A stretch of DNA of 64,000 bases from Meishania litoralis (GCF_042611095.1 NZ_JBHFPV010000001.1:1-64000), one strand, 5' to 3'; numbered from the stretch's first letter, positions 17,471-25,990 are shown. The notes: generated by a model from the letters alone, not told the origin. A program made the numbers and translations.

Positions 17471-17517
17471 GGTGCGCAATTCGGTGCGCACTTTTTTGAA
17501 TTCGTAAAGTGCGCACC
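17471..17517. repeat. GTGCGCA-rich repeat cluster just inside the left island end
   Basis: GGTGCGCAATTCGGTGCGCA (17471-17490) is matched at 18 of 20 positions by 25838-25857 near the right end, in direct orientation. GTGCGCACTTT also forms an inverted repeat with AAAGTGCGCAC, ending at about 17517. Such short repeats close to the att sites fit arm-type binding sites of a lost recombinase; this is inference. No gene is seen in 17428-17634. Confidence 0.5.
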
Positions 17518-17634
17518 TAGAAGCTGTTATACTGCTGATTATCAAGGTTTTATAAATAAAATTTAACATTTTAAAACTTGGTCGTAATCTAGCAGCTTGC
17601 TGAATGCTTTAGTTTCTAAACTTAGATATATTGA

Positions 17635-17964
17635 TTACAATTCTTTAAATATATTTACTCCTATCTCTTTCCCTCTTTCGGAAGACATTTCAAATTTCTC
17701 CGTTAAAATGAGCTTGTCGTCCTCGAATGAAATTTCACAAATGGAAGCTCCATGATCCATCATCCCATTAATTCTAACTTGACAATAACAAAAATGCAAT
17801 CTATTATTTTTTACATTGCCCACTAAATACCCTTTTTTAATATTTCCTCCTGAATATTTTGCGAAAACTAATTCTTGCTCTTGGGAAAAATCAAAAATGG
17901 TTTCTGAATTGACAATTCCATTTGAAGCAGTTCTTATTACATTCATTCTAATATCTTGAAACAT
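17635..17964 (-). CDS. small conserved hypothetical protein
   Basis: 109 residues, no signal peptide or membrane helix. The pattern SETIFDFSQEQELVFAKYSGGNIKKGYLVG, an internal H/C-containing strand LHFCYCQVRINGMMDHGASIC and a beta-rich end resemble a small family in Bacteroidota often mislabelled n-acetylglutamate synthase. No catalytic motif supports that name. It is the first cargo gene of the tRNA-Lys island and stands alone on the minus strand. Confidence 0.6.
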   Translation of the reverse strand: MFQDIRMNVIRTASNGIVNSETIFDFSQEQELVFAKYSGGNIKKGYLVGNVKNNRLHFCYCQVRINGMMDHGASICEISFEDDKLILTEKFEMSSERGKEIGVNIFKEL

Positions 17965-18329
17965 ATATCAGGTTTAATTGCACATAATGACTCTCTTAAG
18001 GTAGTTCAAGGATTTTGTTGAAATATAGCAAAATCGTTAAGCAATGTTACAAGTAAGGGACAACCGATTTCCTTTGTAGCATTATTTGCTAAGTAGGCTC
18101 CACGGAGGCCATTATTTGTCGATTTGGCGGTATTAAGAACAAAAATATCGGTGCCGAATTGCCGTTTAGTGCCCCTTTATACCATGCTTCCGCTTGAGCG
18201 GCTTCGAAGCCAGAAGCTGTATGATGGTCATAGCACCATGATTTGGTTTGTCAGGTAGTTAAGGTACATTTTTTTTGGGCAAGAATGCCAACATGCTGGG
18301 ACTAAAGTCAGCATAGGGAGATGTACTCC
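17965..18329. other. non-coding stretch inside the island
   Basis: About 365 bp without a convincing gene. On the minus strand roughly 34 codons ending near 18018 stay open (NGLRGAYLANNATKEIG and onward) but have no start and no recognised family. The 15-bp word ACTAAAGTCAGCATA at 18301-18315 occurs inverted at 18979-18993. Confidence 0.4.
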
Positions 18330-18583
18330 AACGGTCTCGGCTGTAATTGGTACGGAAGTTGGAAATATACATGATACCCTATCAATTATCCTCAATCTTT
18401 GAATCCAGTACCATTTGTAATAAGGTGCCTATGTCTTCAAAAGCGACATTGTTTTTTACATAGGTGTCCACCAGGTGTACAAATACCATATTCCTTTCTG
18501 GAATAACCTCCATCCACTGTCCTCCCGCTCCCCTCGCCGAATAGGTTCCAGCTGGCATGTTACAATTTGGCAAATAGGGACGG
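18330..18583 (-). pseudogene. duplicated 3' end of the serine hydrolase gene
   Basis: 254 bp nearly identical to 19470-19723 in the same orientation, exactly 1140 bp apart. It encodes only the last 67 or so residues (RPYLPNCNMPAGTYS to SKIEDN, stop at 18382-18384) plus about 50 bp of shared 3' flank. It lacks the SxxK and YxN active-site parts. Its 5' side is cut at 18583 where IS1182-type transposase sequence begins on the opposite strand. It is a dead fragment, with a handful of substitutions relative to the intact copy. Confidence 0.85.
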
Positions 18584-18898
18584 AACATTGCAAGGGACAA
18601 CGGTCCACAGAGCAGATATATGAAGGGCAAGCGGCAAAGCACGGTGGAGCCCGTTTTCGGCACCCTGACCCAGTTCATGGGCCTAAGGAAGATCAATACC
18701 ATTGGACTAAAACAGGCTAACAAGGTGATGCACCTCTCCGCTATTGCCTATAACCTGAAGAAGTACCTGAATTTCGAGCAGAAAAGTGCCAAGAGCGCGG
18801 GCGACCTAAAGGCCCAAAACTTTATTGAAAACATCCTTGAAAAACTGTTTTCCATTCTTTTTGACCACCTATATTTCACAATACGACAACCGGCATAA
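18584..18898 (+). mobile_element. IS1182-family transposase remnant (C-terminus)
   Basis: Only the last 100 or so residues of a DDE transposase survive. The hallmark is GKRQSTVEPVFGTLTQFMGL, containing the catalytic Glu region, followed by ANKVMHLSAIAYNLKKYLNFEQ and the stop at 18896-18898. The N-terminal half and left inverted repeat are missing; the sequence passes straight into the serine-hydrolase fragment at 18583. The likely history is insertion followed by deletion or recombination. Confidence 0.8.
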
Positions 18899-18902
18899 AA
18901 AC

Positions 18903-18924
18903 TAAAAAGCCCTTAAAAGGGCTT
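18903..18924 (-). terminator. possible minus-strand terminator
   Basis: The palindrome AAGCCCTTAAAAGGGCTT at 18907-18924 is followed on the minus strand by T residues. It could stop transcripts from the NTF2-like gene before they run antisense into the IS remnant. Confidence 0.4.
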
Positions 18925-18988
18925 AAAAGGGATCATTTATTGAAGTTCGTAGCGCTTGTGCAACGGTTACCATTGTTATATGCTGACT

Positions 18989-19450
18989 TTAGTTGTTGAC
19001 CTTTTCGAATTCCCAAAAGACATTGATAATTTTCCAACTATCTTCTTGTTTTACGAGATGAATATATTCAGTCCATCTAGTTTTTGGGTATCCTGTCTTT
19101 AAACTAGCACTAGCCATATTTCCATAGACAGTAATGTTTTCTACTAGATTATTTTGATTTTTGGCTTCAAACTTTGCTTTTACAACCATGAGTTCTTTTA
19201 ATTTTTCAGGCGGAAAATCTTCGCTTATCGTTACACCATCCTGATTTAGACCTCTTTTTGCCAAACGTGGATGCAAAGACTGGTTCATCTTCTCGAAATT
19301 ATTTTCAAAGAAGTTCTCAATATAGTTTAAAATAGTTTTTTCAATAACTATATCTTCTGTTACTTCTTTTTGAGCATTGACTGTCAATGAAAAAAGTAAA
19401 ATAATACTTGTAAAAAATAGTGTTTTCATTTTGATTGTCTTTTTATTCAT
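18989..19450 (-). CDS. exported NTF2-like / lumazine-binding-like protein
   Basis: 153 residues, or about 146 from the second methionine of MNKKTIKMKTLFF, which gives a clean signal peptide ending VNAQ. The mature part has the compact alpha+beta layout of the NTF2-like superfamily (Lumazine_bd_2, SnoaL-like): a helix with ILNYIENFFENNFEKMNQSLH, a central VENITVYGNMASASLKTGY and an end strand WKIINVFWEF. Such proteins bind small ligands or carry weak enzyme activity; the ligand is unknown. The gene is flanked by the 9-bp inverted pair GTTATATGC (18975-18983) and GCATATAAC (19464-19472). Confidence 0.75.
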   Translation of the reverse strand: MNKKTIKMKTLFFTSIILLFSLTVNAQKEVTEDIVIEKTILNYIENFFENNFEKMNQSLHPRLAKRGLNQDGVTISEDFPPEKLKELMVVKAKFEAKNQNNLVENITVYGNMASASLKTGYPKTRWTEYIHLVKQEDSWKIINVFWEFEKVNN

Positions 19451-19521
19451 CTTTTTTTAGTTTGCATATAACGGTCTCGGCTGTAATTGGTACGGAAGTT
19501 GGAAATATACAAGATACCCTA

Positions 19522-20595
19522 TCAATTATCCTCAATCTTTGAATCCAGTACCATTTGTAACAAGGTGCCTATGTCCTCAAAAGCGACATTGTTTTTTACA
19601 TAGGTGTCCACTAGGTGTACAAATACCATTTTTTTTTCAGGAATAACCTCCATCCACTGTCCTCCTGCTCCCCTCGCAGAATAAGTTCCAGCAGGCAGGT
19701 TACAGTTTGGCAAATAGGGACGGGCATTTTCATTGGTAGCCACCCACCACATATATCCGTATCCGTCCCCACCGTAAATTTCTGCATCCCTACCATACTT
19801 TGTGCTTTCCTCAACCCAACTTGCGGGAATCAACTGATTGCCTTGCCAATTGCCTTTGTCTAGCATCAATTGTCCAAATTTTGACATGTCGGTTGCAGAG
19901 ATTCTAAACATATAAGCTGGATGTATGGATCTGGTTGGTGTCCAAGAGATACTGTCCGACAATTGGAAATTTGCCCCTATAGGATCCATTATATCGTTCT
20001 TCAGAGCCCCATAAAAGTTTTTCTCAGTCTCCTGCTCGAAAATGGTCTTCAACACATTAAAATCCCAGTTATTGTATATCCAGAAAGTGCCAGGAAGATT
20101 AGTGTCTTGGTCTGGTTTTAGATCATGCATGAAATCTGACTCCGCCTCTGCAGTATGATATACTCCAGAAACCGACTGTAAACAATGTCCAACCGTGGCT
20201 GTCTTCTCTTGATCGGTCAAAGCTGGAATGTCATCAATTCCCAAGTCGGCCATCGTGGCATCTATATCAATAGAACCGTCATTTACATACTTGCCATATA
20301 ACGCACTCATAAAACTTTTTCTAGTCGAATGGGAAATATATTTGGTGTCCACATCGCCCCATTGATACAGTATCTGCCCATCAACCAACACTACCACCGC
20401 AGCAGTTTTGGTATTGCGGTTTGCCCATTCTTCAGCAGCTTTTAGCCTTTCAATGGAATATCCTGAAATTGTTTCGGTTTCTTCATCGGTCTTTGCATCG
20501 TTTGAACATGATAAAAAGGTAAAAGCGAGTCCAAATGTCAAAATCCAGATATTTGCTTGGAATACGCCTATTGCGTATGTTCCATTTGGTTTCAT
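19522..20595 (-). CDS. serine hydrolase lipoprotein (class C beta-lactamase fold)
   Basis: About 357 residues from the ATG at 20595 (an ATG at 20631 adds 12). The lipobox is FLSC, so it is a lipoprotein. The catalytic SxxK is STRK (Ser about residue 90 from this start), with the tyrosine motif YNN 84 residues later and a C-terminal GAGGQ in place of the KTG/HTG triad. This fits the beta-lactamase/penicillin-binding-protein-like esterases and peptidases (PF00144), not a proven antibiotic resistance enzyme. Downstream lies a truncated duplicate of its 3' end. It is followed upstream, on the same strand, by the esterase, AraC and amidohydrolase genes of the island. Confidence 0.88.
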   Translation of the reverse strand: MKPNGTYAIGVFQANIWILTFGLAFTFLSCSNDAKTDEETETISGYSIERLKAAEEWANRNTKTAAVVVLVDGQILYQWGDVDTKYISHSTRKSFMSALYGKYVNDGSIDIDATMADLGIDDIPALTDQEKTATVGHCLQSVSGVYHTAEAESDFMHDLKPDQDTNLPGTFWIYNNWDFNVLKTIFEQETEKNFYGALKNDIMDPIGANFQLSDSISWTPTRSIHPAYMFRISATDMSKFGQLMLDKGNWQGNQLIPASWVEESTKYGRDAEIYGGDGYGYMWWVATNENARPYLPNCNLPAGTYSARGAGGQWMEVIPEKKMVFVHLVDTYVKNNVAFEDIGTLLQMVLDSKIEDN

Positions 20596-20665
20596 ATGCT
20601 TTGATTTAGATTTGAATATTCTTTCAGGCATCCTAAACGTTCTCCATTATTTTGTTATGATTTCA

Positions 20666-21616
20666 TCATTTATTCCAATTAATGGGTGAAGGGGATGGTC
20701 TTCTTTTTTCTTCGTTGCTATATAATCCAATAATGCCTTTCATAAAAGCAGAGGGAAATACACCCTCATGTATTTCTCCATCAAGTACTTCTAAATGAAC
20801 TTTTAAATCATCAATCCTTTTCATTTTCAGCTTATTGACCAAAAGATATAGATCGGTAACCATTCCAAATCCCTCCTCTTCTGCACCTACGGCAAAGTAT
20901 ACCCTTGTCTTTTTCTTGAATAAATCCTTGCCAAGGGAAGAAACCTGTTTCATAAAATACCTTTCAGGTCTATCATAATTCCAGTCATCCCACCATAACG
21001 AGGGGCTTACAATAAGATAGCGATCGAACAGGTCCGATTGGGTAAGCAGCGTATGTGTCGCGGCCAAACCACTTAATGAGTTTCCTATAAGAACCCTATC
21101 TGAGTCATTCACATTGAAATGCTCTTCAACAAAAGGAATGATTTCTTCCCTGAGAGCTTTCAAAAAAGCATCTGTGCCTCCCGACCCTACATAGTCCGCA
21201 GGATTGGACGCAAGAAAATGAGTACTGTTAGGTGGGGAAAATTTGGTCGGAGTATAATCTCTTGTCCGATTTTCTGCCTTGGCAATACCGTCTGCCTCAT
21301 CTTGATAACCAATACCAATATAATATGCTGGTGGTATGTAGTTAAAGTACTCATAGTTGGAGCTCATTATAGAGGAAGGAACAAACAAACTAAGAGGGTC
21401 AAGAAAATAGAATACAGAAGCTTTTTCACCATTTTCTAGTTTTCTAAGAGGTTCCCTGACATAGATCCGATAATTTATGCCATTTGATGATGTGGGCAGA
21501 TCATAAACCAAGACTTTATGGGGATATTCAAACGGTTTGGGTTGAATGGCTTGAGATATCGACACAAAGGGCAGTATCAAAAGGAACAGGGTCATTGATA
21601 AATTGTTCATATTCAT
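20666..21616 (-). CDS. exported esterase, alpha/beta-hydrolase fold (Fes/IroE-like)
   Basis: 316 residues with a signal peptide (cleavage about 22, SISQ-A). The nucleophile elbow is GNSLSG near 171-176, typical of the putative esterase family PF00756 (IroE/Fes, antigen 85-like). It is preceded by EEIIPFVEEHFNV and followed by YLIVSPSLWWDDW. The catalytic acid is probably in the GAEEEGFG region, with a His in DGEIHEGVFPSAF. Substrates of the family include siderophore trilactones and acyl esters. It lies 70 bp upstream of the serine hydrolase on the same strand. Confidence 0.85.
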   Translation of the reverse strand: MNMNNLSMTLFLLILPFVSISQAIQPKPFEYPHKVLVYDLPTSSNGINYRIYVREPLRKLENGEKASVFYFLDPLSLFVPSSIMSSNYEYFNYIPPAYYIGIGYQDEADGIAKAENRTRDYTPTKFSPPNSTHFLASNPADYVGSGGTDAFLKALREEIIPFVEEHFNVNDSDRVLIGNSLSGLAATHTLLTQSDLFDRYLIVSPSLWWDDWNYDRPERYFMKQVSSLGKDLFKKKTRVYFAVGAEEEGFGMVTDLYLLVNKLKMKRIDDLKVHLEVLDGEIHEGVFPSAFMKGIIGLYSNEEKRRPSPSPINWNK

Positions 21617-21748
21617 TGGTATTTAATACAATAGAGACTCACAAAAATTTCAAGGGTTACATTTGAGGTTTGTTTTGCATAGTAATTCCTGTTTTCATTT
21701 TTCTTTCGGCAAGAATATGTGAACATTGTTTCCAATTAATTCCAATTC

Positions 21749-22813
21749 TTATAAATAAAACTTGGTTCCAGACTTTTTAAATTCGGTTGGTGTTTTACCG
21801 GTTTTGGCTTTGAACAAGGTATTGAATGATGATTTTGAGTTAAAGCCCACTTCGTACATTACTTCTAAAATGGTCTCTTTATCATCTCTAGGTTTTAGTA
21901 ATCGTTCCTTTGCCATGCCCAATCGATATGAATTTACGAAGTCAATAAAATTCTGATCAAGTTGTTTATTTATGATTTGTGATAACTGTTTTGGCGGAAT
22001 CCTAAGTTGCTGTGCCAAATCACGAAGGGTCAGTCCTGAGTTTTGAAAGGGCCTTGCCTTTTCCATATAAGATTTTATGATTTCCACTTCTTTTTCATTG
22101 TCCTCTCCACTACTTTCATCCGATTCAATGATCATTTCATCTTGCTTCGATATCCCCTGAAAAATAATGGGCTGTTGTATACCACGGAAAAACATGCCAT
22201 TGATCAAGACCAAAAGGCACAAATTCACAAGGGAAAGGCCCTTGATTATTTCTATGGCACTATAAAAATGCTGGTATATGTCGATCAAGAACGTAAGCGT
22301 GAAAACGACAAGAATCCATTGTAACCAGGATAAATTAATTCTTGATACCAGAGATTGGGTTTGTTTTACAATCCGTCTGTATCTTGCAATGGATTTAACA
22401 GCTACAACCGTGTAAAAAGCAAGACCTATATACATCAATGACCCAACTTTGCCACAGAGTCCAAACCCCGCCAAGGCAGAAAATAACATTATCCCTCCAG
22501 GAACGAGATGAAGAAATGCTTTAGGCCTTAAGATAAAATCCTTGAATATCAAACTTTGGGTATATGCATAAAGTAGAGGACCATAAAAAAAGCCAAAAAC
22601 ACATAGAAATGATTGAAGCCCCTCAAAACCAAACCCCATTCTATGCATCAATAAAACTGTCATTTGAAAGCTTAGTACAAGAAGAAAGCTTGCCAAAAGA
22701 ATGCTCGAAAGCCTTTTGGATTTATGACTTGAAAACAAAATTATGGAGAACATCAAGCTCTGAAAAGCAATGAACAATAAAGAAAGTTGATCTACATTAA
22801 AAACCATAATCAT
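21749..22813 (-). CDS. membrane-anchored AraC-family regulator
   Basis: 354 residues. About 210 N-terminal residues form six or seven hydrophobic helices (for example 11-29, 36-57, 66-88, 98-120, 164-182, 191-210). After a charged linker (ESDESSGEDNEKEVE) comes a C-terminal AraC DNA-binding domain with LTLRDLAQQLRIPPKQLSQIINKQ as the first HTH and ILEVMYEVGFNSKSSFNTLFKAKTGKTP as the second. This 7TM-AraC arrangement is common in Flavobacteriia. It probably senses a membrane or periplasmic signal and controls the neighbouring esterase and hydrolase genes. Confidence 0.9.
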   Translation of the reverse strand: MIMVFNVDQLSLLFIAFQSLMFSIILFSSHKSKRLSSILLASFLLVLSFQMTVLLMHRMGFGFEGLQSFLCVFGFFYGPLLYAYTQSLIFKDFILRPKAFLHLVPGGIMLFSALAGFGLCGKVGSLMYIGLAFYTVVAVKSIARYRRIVKQTQSLVSRINLSWLQWILVVFTLTFLIDIYQHFYSAIEIIKGLSLVNLCLLVLINGMFFRGIQQPIIFQGISKQDEMIIESDESSGEDNEKEVEIIKSYMEKARPFQNSGLTLRDLAQQLRIPPKQLSQIINKQLDQNFIDFVNSYRLGMAKERLLKPRDDKETILEVMYEVGFNSKSSFNTLFKAKTGKTPTEFKKSGTKFYL

Positions 22814-22893
22814 TCAGAATTTAAGTAGTGAAAACATTGATCCAAGTATAATTCATTATTGAGGTATTCAAACTATTAAAATATTATATCACT

Positions 22894-24303
22894 TTATAAG
22901 AATATTTTACTTTCCAACAAACGAACAACAGTTCGATAATAACCTGTTTTATCTTTCGCTATTTCAAGTAACTTGTGGAGTTTATCTGAATTGAAATACT
23001 TATTTACGGTAATTACTCCTTCCCTATTATGAATAGCTTTGATATCTTCCAAAGGGTTCTCATTCAAAAGAACCAAATCTGCAATATAGCCTTCCGAAAT
23101 TTGTCCCAGTCTTTTGTATCCCAATAATGTTGCAGCATTTGTAGTTGCCGTTTCCAATGCTTCATAGCTACTAAATCCATTTTCAACATAAGTCTCTAAT
23201 TCCTGTAGCAGGGAAAGTCCATTAATGGTATAAATGGGGCCCGTATCGGTACCAGCCACAATAGTCACTTTATTGGCATGTAATCCTTTTAAGATTACCT
23301 TGTTTAATTCGTTTTCTTCTATAAATGCATTTTGCAATCCTTTAGAGGCTTGTTTTAACCGTTTCACTCGTTTGTTTACAAACATTTTCTTGATAAGTGG
23401 ATTGACCAACGGGGCATGCTGTTTAATAAATTCATCTCCTTCCTCAAGTACCTGTACATTATTCTTAATTACAGTCATTGTTGGCACAACAGCAATTTTC
23501 CCTCTCAATAATCTATTGTTATATGTGGCCATATTAGAGGAATCAGGTTTGTTTCCAAAAATTACTTCTGAAATTAGTTCAACGTGTTCCACTGAAACCA
23601 GTTTTTTTCCAAAAAAAGCATCCACTGCTTCGATATCATCCGGTAAATGGCCTGCTACATCAACATCGATTTTTTCAGCCGTTGAATGTATTTCTTTAAG
23701 ATGGTCCTTCTTTAATCCGCTATACACTTTGACCAAATCGTACCCTTTTTCTTTGTACGATTTTATTTTGGAGTGAATATCAATATCATCCACATTTATA
23801 TGAAAAGGGCCTATGTTTTTCCCATAATTGAATGCCGGAGTACTTATTATCATTCTCGGCCCAACTATTGCACCTTTGCTGATTTTTTCCCTCCAACGCA
23901 GATGCATGGGAAAACCGGACATTACCCTCACACTGGTTACCCCATAGCTTATGGATTGTGGCAAATCTTTTACATCAAAAAAATGTGTGTGTGCATCAAT
24001 CAGCCCGGGGATCAAATATTTACCTTCCCCATTTATTTCTATGTCAGCTTCTACTGGTTGTCCATAATCTGGTTCAATAGTTTTTATTACCCCGTTTGAA
24101 ATGTACACCAACTGTTTTGACCGTAATTGTCCCTCACCGGCTTTCATGGAAATGACATTTACATTTCTCAGAACAAGCGAACCGTATTCATTACCGATAT
24201 CTGAAGCAATTTTACCATCGTAAAGGGACAGCAAAGCACTTATTAAAATCAGAAAAGGAATTCCCAAAAGCCAGTATCTCTTCTTTATTCTATTAATTCT
24301 CAA
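22894..24303 (-). CDS. membrane-anchored amidohydrolase
   Basis: 469 residues: an N-terminal membrane anchor (YWLLGIPFLILISALLSLY, about 10-28), then an amidohydrolase barrel facing the periplasm. Metal ligands are visible: HTH in IPGLIDAHTHF near 105, the carbamylatable Lys in YDLVKVYSG near 192, His in VAGHLPD near 218, His in VSVEHVE near 240, and Asp in VAGTDTGP near 355. The family (PF01979) includes imidazolonepropionase-like and prolidase-like dipeptidases; the substrate is unknown. It lies 80 bp upstream of the AraC gene in the same direction. Confidence 0.88.
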   Translation of the reverse strand: MRINRIKKRYWLLGIPFLILISALLSLYDGKIASDIGNEYGSLVLRNVNVISMKAGEGQLRSKQLVYISNGVIKTIEPDYGQPVEADIEINGEGKYLIPGLIDAHTHFFDVKDLPQSISYGVTSVRVMSGFPMHLRWREKISKGAIVGPRMIISTPAFNYGKNIGPFHINVDDIDIHSKIKSYKEKGYDLVKVYSGLKKDHLKEIHSTAEKIDVDVAGHLPDDIEAVDAFFGKKLVSVEHVELISEVIFGNKPDSSNMATYNNRLLRGKIAVVPTMTVIKNNVQVLEEGDEFIKQHAPLVNPLIKKMFVNKRVKRLKQASKGLQNAFIEENELNKVILKGLHANKVTIVAGTDTGPIYTINGLSLLQELETYVENGFSSYEALETATTNAATLLGYKRLGQISEGYIADLVLLNENPLEDIKAIHNREGVITVNKYFNSDKLHKLLEIAKDKTGYYRTVVRLLESKIFL

Positions 24304-24317
24304 TGTTGTAATTCTAA

Positions 24318-24557
24318 AATTTCAACAATGATAAAGAATGGCTGTTCCAATTCATAAAAGAATACGTTCGGATAAAATCAAAAAGCGTTCGAATTAACAT
24401 CTTAGGAATAAAGGGTAAGGCTACATTTTTAGGGAAGGCTACATTGCCAACTGATGAATTGGTCAAAGTTGACAAACCAGATTTCTCCATGGCCGATCTC
24501 CCTATGGCCAGTCTAGAAAAAGCAAATGAGAAATATTTTGGAAATCTAGATAAATAG
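24318..24557 (+). pseudogene. possible remnant of a gene 3' end
   Basis: A frame of 79 codons stays open from just after an in-frame TAA to a TAG at 24555-24557, without a usable start codon at its beginning. Its last part (LPTDELVKVDKPDFSMADLP, then MASLEKANEKYFG) has a protein-like composition, but I recognise no family. It may be the tail of a gene whose front was lost when the island was assembled, or chance. Confidence 0.25.
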
Positions 24558-24734
24558 ATGGCTTAAATGCAAATTAACAAGAGTAAGTTTTACTCTTGCA
24601 TATAAAACAAAGGTAATTTTTTAGTATTTTTACCTCTATAAAAAGTTTGAGTGTAAATTCTACCTCTTTATGTCTACTTTCAATAAAGATATACCATATA
24701 ACGATTACCCTTACCCCCACCAAAGAAAGAGTTA

Positions 24735-25752
24735 GAGACAACTGCCGTTTTATGAAAAACAATAGCTGCTAGTAAAACATTGTCAAAGTTGAATGGGACA
24801 ATAATAAACTTACCAAACCCCAAGCTTTTTTTTAGACACCATACACTTAGAAGAAGCAAAAGCTAGTTCGGAAATAGAAAACATTATTACCACAAATGAT
24901 GACTTATATCAGGCATTTGTGGCTGATAAGAAATTTGACAATGCCGCAGCTAAAGAAGTAATCAGCTATAAAGAAGCCTTATGGCGTGCCCTGGCCCACT
25001 TGGAGAAAAAACCGTTTTTGACCACTAATCTCTTTATCGAGATTGTTCATCGAATTAAACAAAATGATTCTGGTATAAGAACAACTCCAGGTACTACTTT
25101 ATACAATACTAAAGGGCAAGTAATTTATACGCCGCCATCAGGAGAATCCATTATAAGAGATAAGTTATCTAACTTGGAAAAATTCATCAACGAACCAAGT
25201 AAGCTAGACCCACTTATAAAAATGGCTTTAATGCATTACCAGTTTGAAGCCATTCATCCTTTTGCAGATGGTACCGGTAGAACTGGTCGTATTTTACTCC
25301 TACTTTATCTAAAATTAGAAAAACTCTTAGATGTACCTGCCATTTATCTTAGTGAGTACATTATTAACAATAAAGCTGCATATTATAATAAACTAAGACT
25401 TGTAACTGAAAATGAAGATTGGGAAGGCTGGATATTGTACATGTTGGACATGGTAGAAATAAGTGCCCAAAAGGGATTAGAACGTCTTGGTAAGATTACT
25501 TCGCTTATGGAGAAAATGTCCAACGATATTAGAACCCAGTTACCAGAAGCGTATTCTCGAGAGTTAATAGAAGTCTTATTTAGATTACCATATACTAAAA
25601 GAAAACACTTAATCGATGAAAAATTGGGAACTCCTAAGACCGTTGGTAATTATTTAAGAGATTTGGAACAAGCTGGATTTCTAAAATCTGTTAAGGTTGG
25701 AAAAGAAAAATTGTACCTCAATTTTCAATTGATGGAAATATTGGAAAAGTAG
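24735..25752 (+). pseudogene. Fic-family protein gene with a disrupted 5' end
   Basis: The Fic domain is intact in 277 codons from a GTG at 24919: the AMPylation motif HPFADGTGRTGR (113-124 from that start, DGT in place of the usual DGN) and a C-terminal winged-helix-like part (KRKHLIDEKLGTPKTVGNYL). Upstream DNA still encodes the rest of the family's N-terminus, but in two frames. ELETTAVL, a TGA at 24753-24755, then KTIAASKTLSKLNGTIINLP are in one frame; a T8 run near 24826-24833 then shifts to DTIHLEEAKASSEIENIITT. The inhibitory motif SSEIEN is at 24865-24882. Two lesions suggest a pseudogene. If translated from the GTG, the product would lack the inhibitory helix. Confidence 0.8.
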
Positions 25753-25837
25753 GTATGTAAAACATATATTTGCATGATCAATTTTATTTGATAGAAGATA
25801 CAAAAAAATAAGTTCATATGATATATCGTTTTTGATA

Positions 25838-25857
25838 GGTGCGCAAATCGGTGCACA
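25838..25857 (+). repeat. right-end copy of the GTGCGCA repeat
   Basis: Direct repeat of 17471-17490 with 18 of 20 matches, lying 52 bp inside the right attachment site. It is a candidate recombinase arm site. Confidence 0.5.
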
Positions 25858-25908
25858 TATTAAAAATTTAGATTTTAACTTATTGAAAATCAAATGATTG
25901 GTGCTTAA

Positions 25909-25930
25909 GTTCGAGCCCCTGTCAGGTCAC
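25909..25930 (+). repeat. attR: partial copy of the tRNA-Lys 3' end
   Basis: 20 of 22 bp match the tRNA-Lys 3' end (17346-17367), in the same orientation. No other part of a tRNA precedes it, so it is not a second tRNA gene. Confidence 0.75.
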
Positions 25931-25946
25931 ATAAGAATATAGTTTG

Positions 25947-25990
25947 AAAAACCTTGCCAATTGCAAAAATTGGCAAGGTTTTATTTTTTT
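25947..25990. terminator. terminator just outside the island
   Basis: AACCTTGCCAATT at 25950-25962 pairs with AATTGGCAAGGTT at 25968-25980, followed by T-rich sequence, with A residues on the other side. It may be the original terminator of tRNA-Lys, pushed away by the island. Confidence 0.75.

Noticed and set aside
19522..20595. Antibiotic resistance gene call for the serine hydrolases (also 57868-59073)
   Set aside because: The folds match, but the catalytic third motif and lengths differ from known resistance enzymes; activity cannot be claimed.
23234..23776. 180-codon plus-strand frame
   Set aside because: Antisense to the amidohydrolase with its metal ligands; composition is that of a shadow frame.
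24574..24762. 62-codon minus-strand frame
   Set aside because: Overlaps the decayed Fic 5' region, low-complexity and AT-rich, no homology recognised.
17294..25930. Prophage or conjugative element
   Set aside because: No phage structural, replication, relaxase or conjugation genes; only att-like repeats and cargo.
25909..25930. Second tRNA gene
   Set aside because: Only the T-arm and acceptor 3' side are present; no D arm, anticodon arm or 5' acceptor strand precede it.
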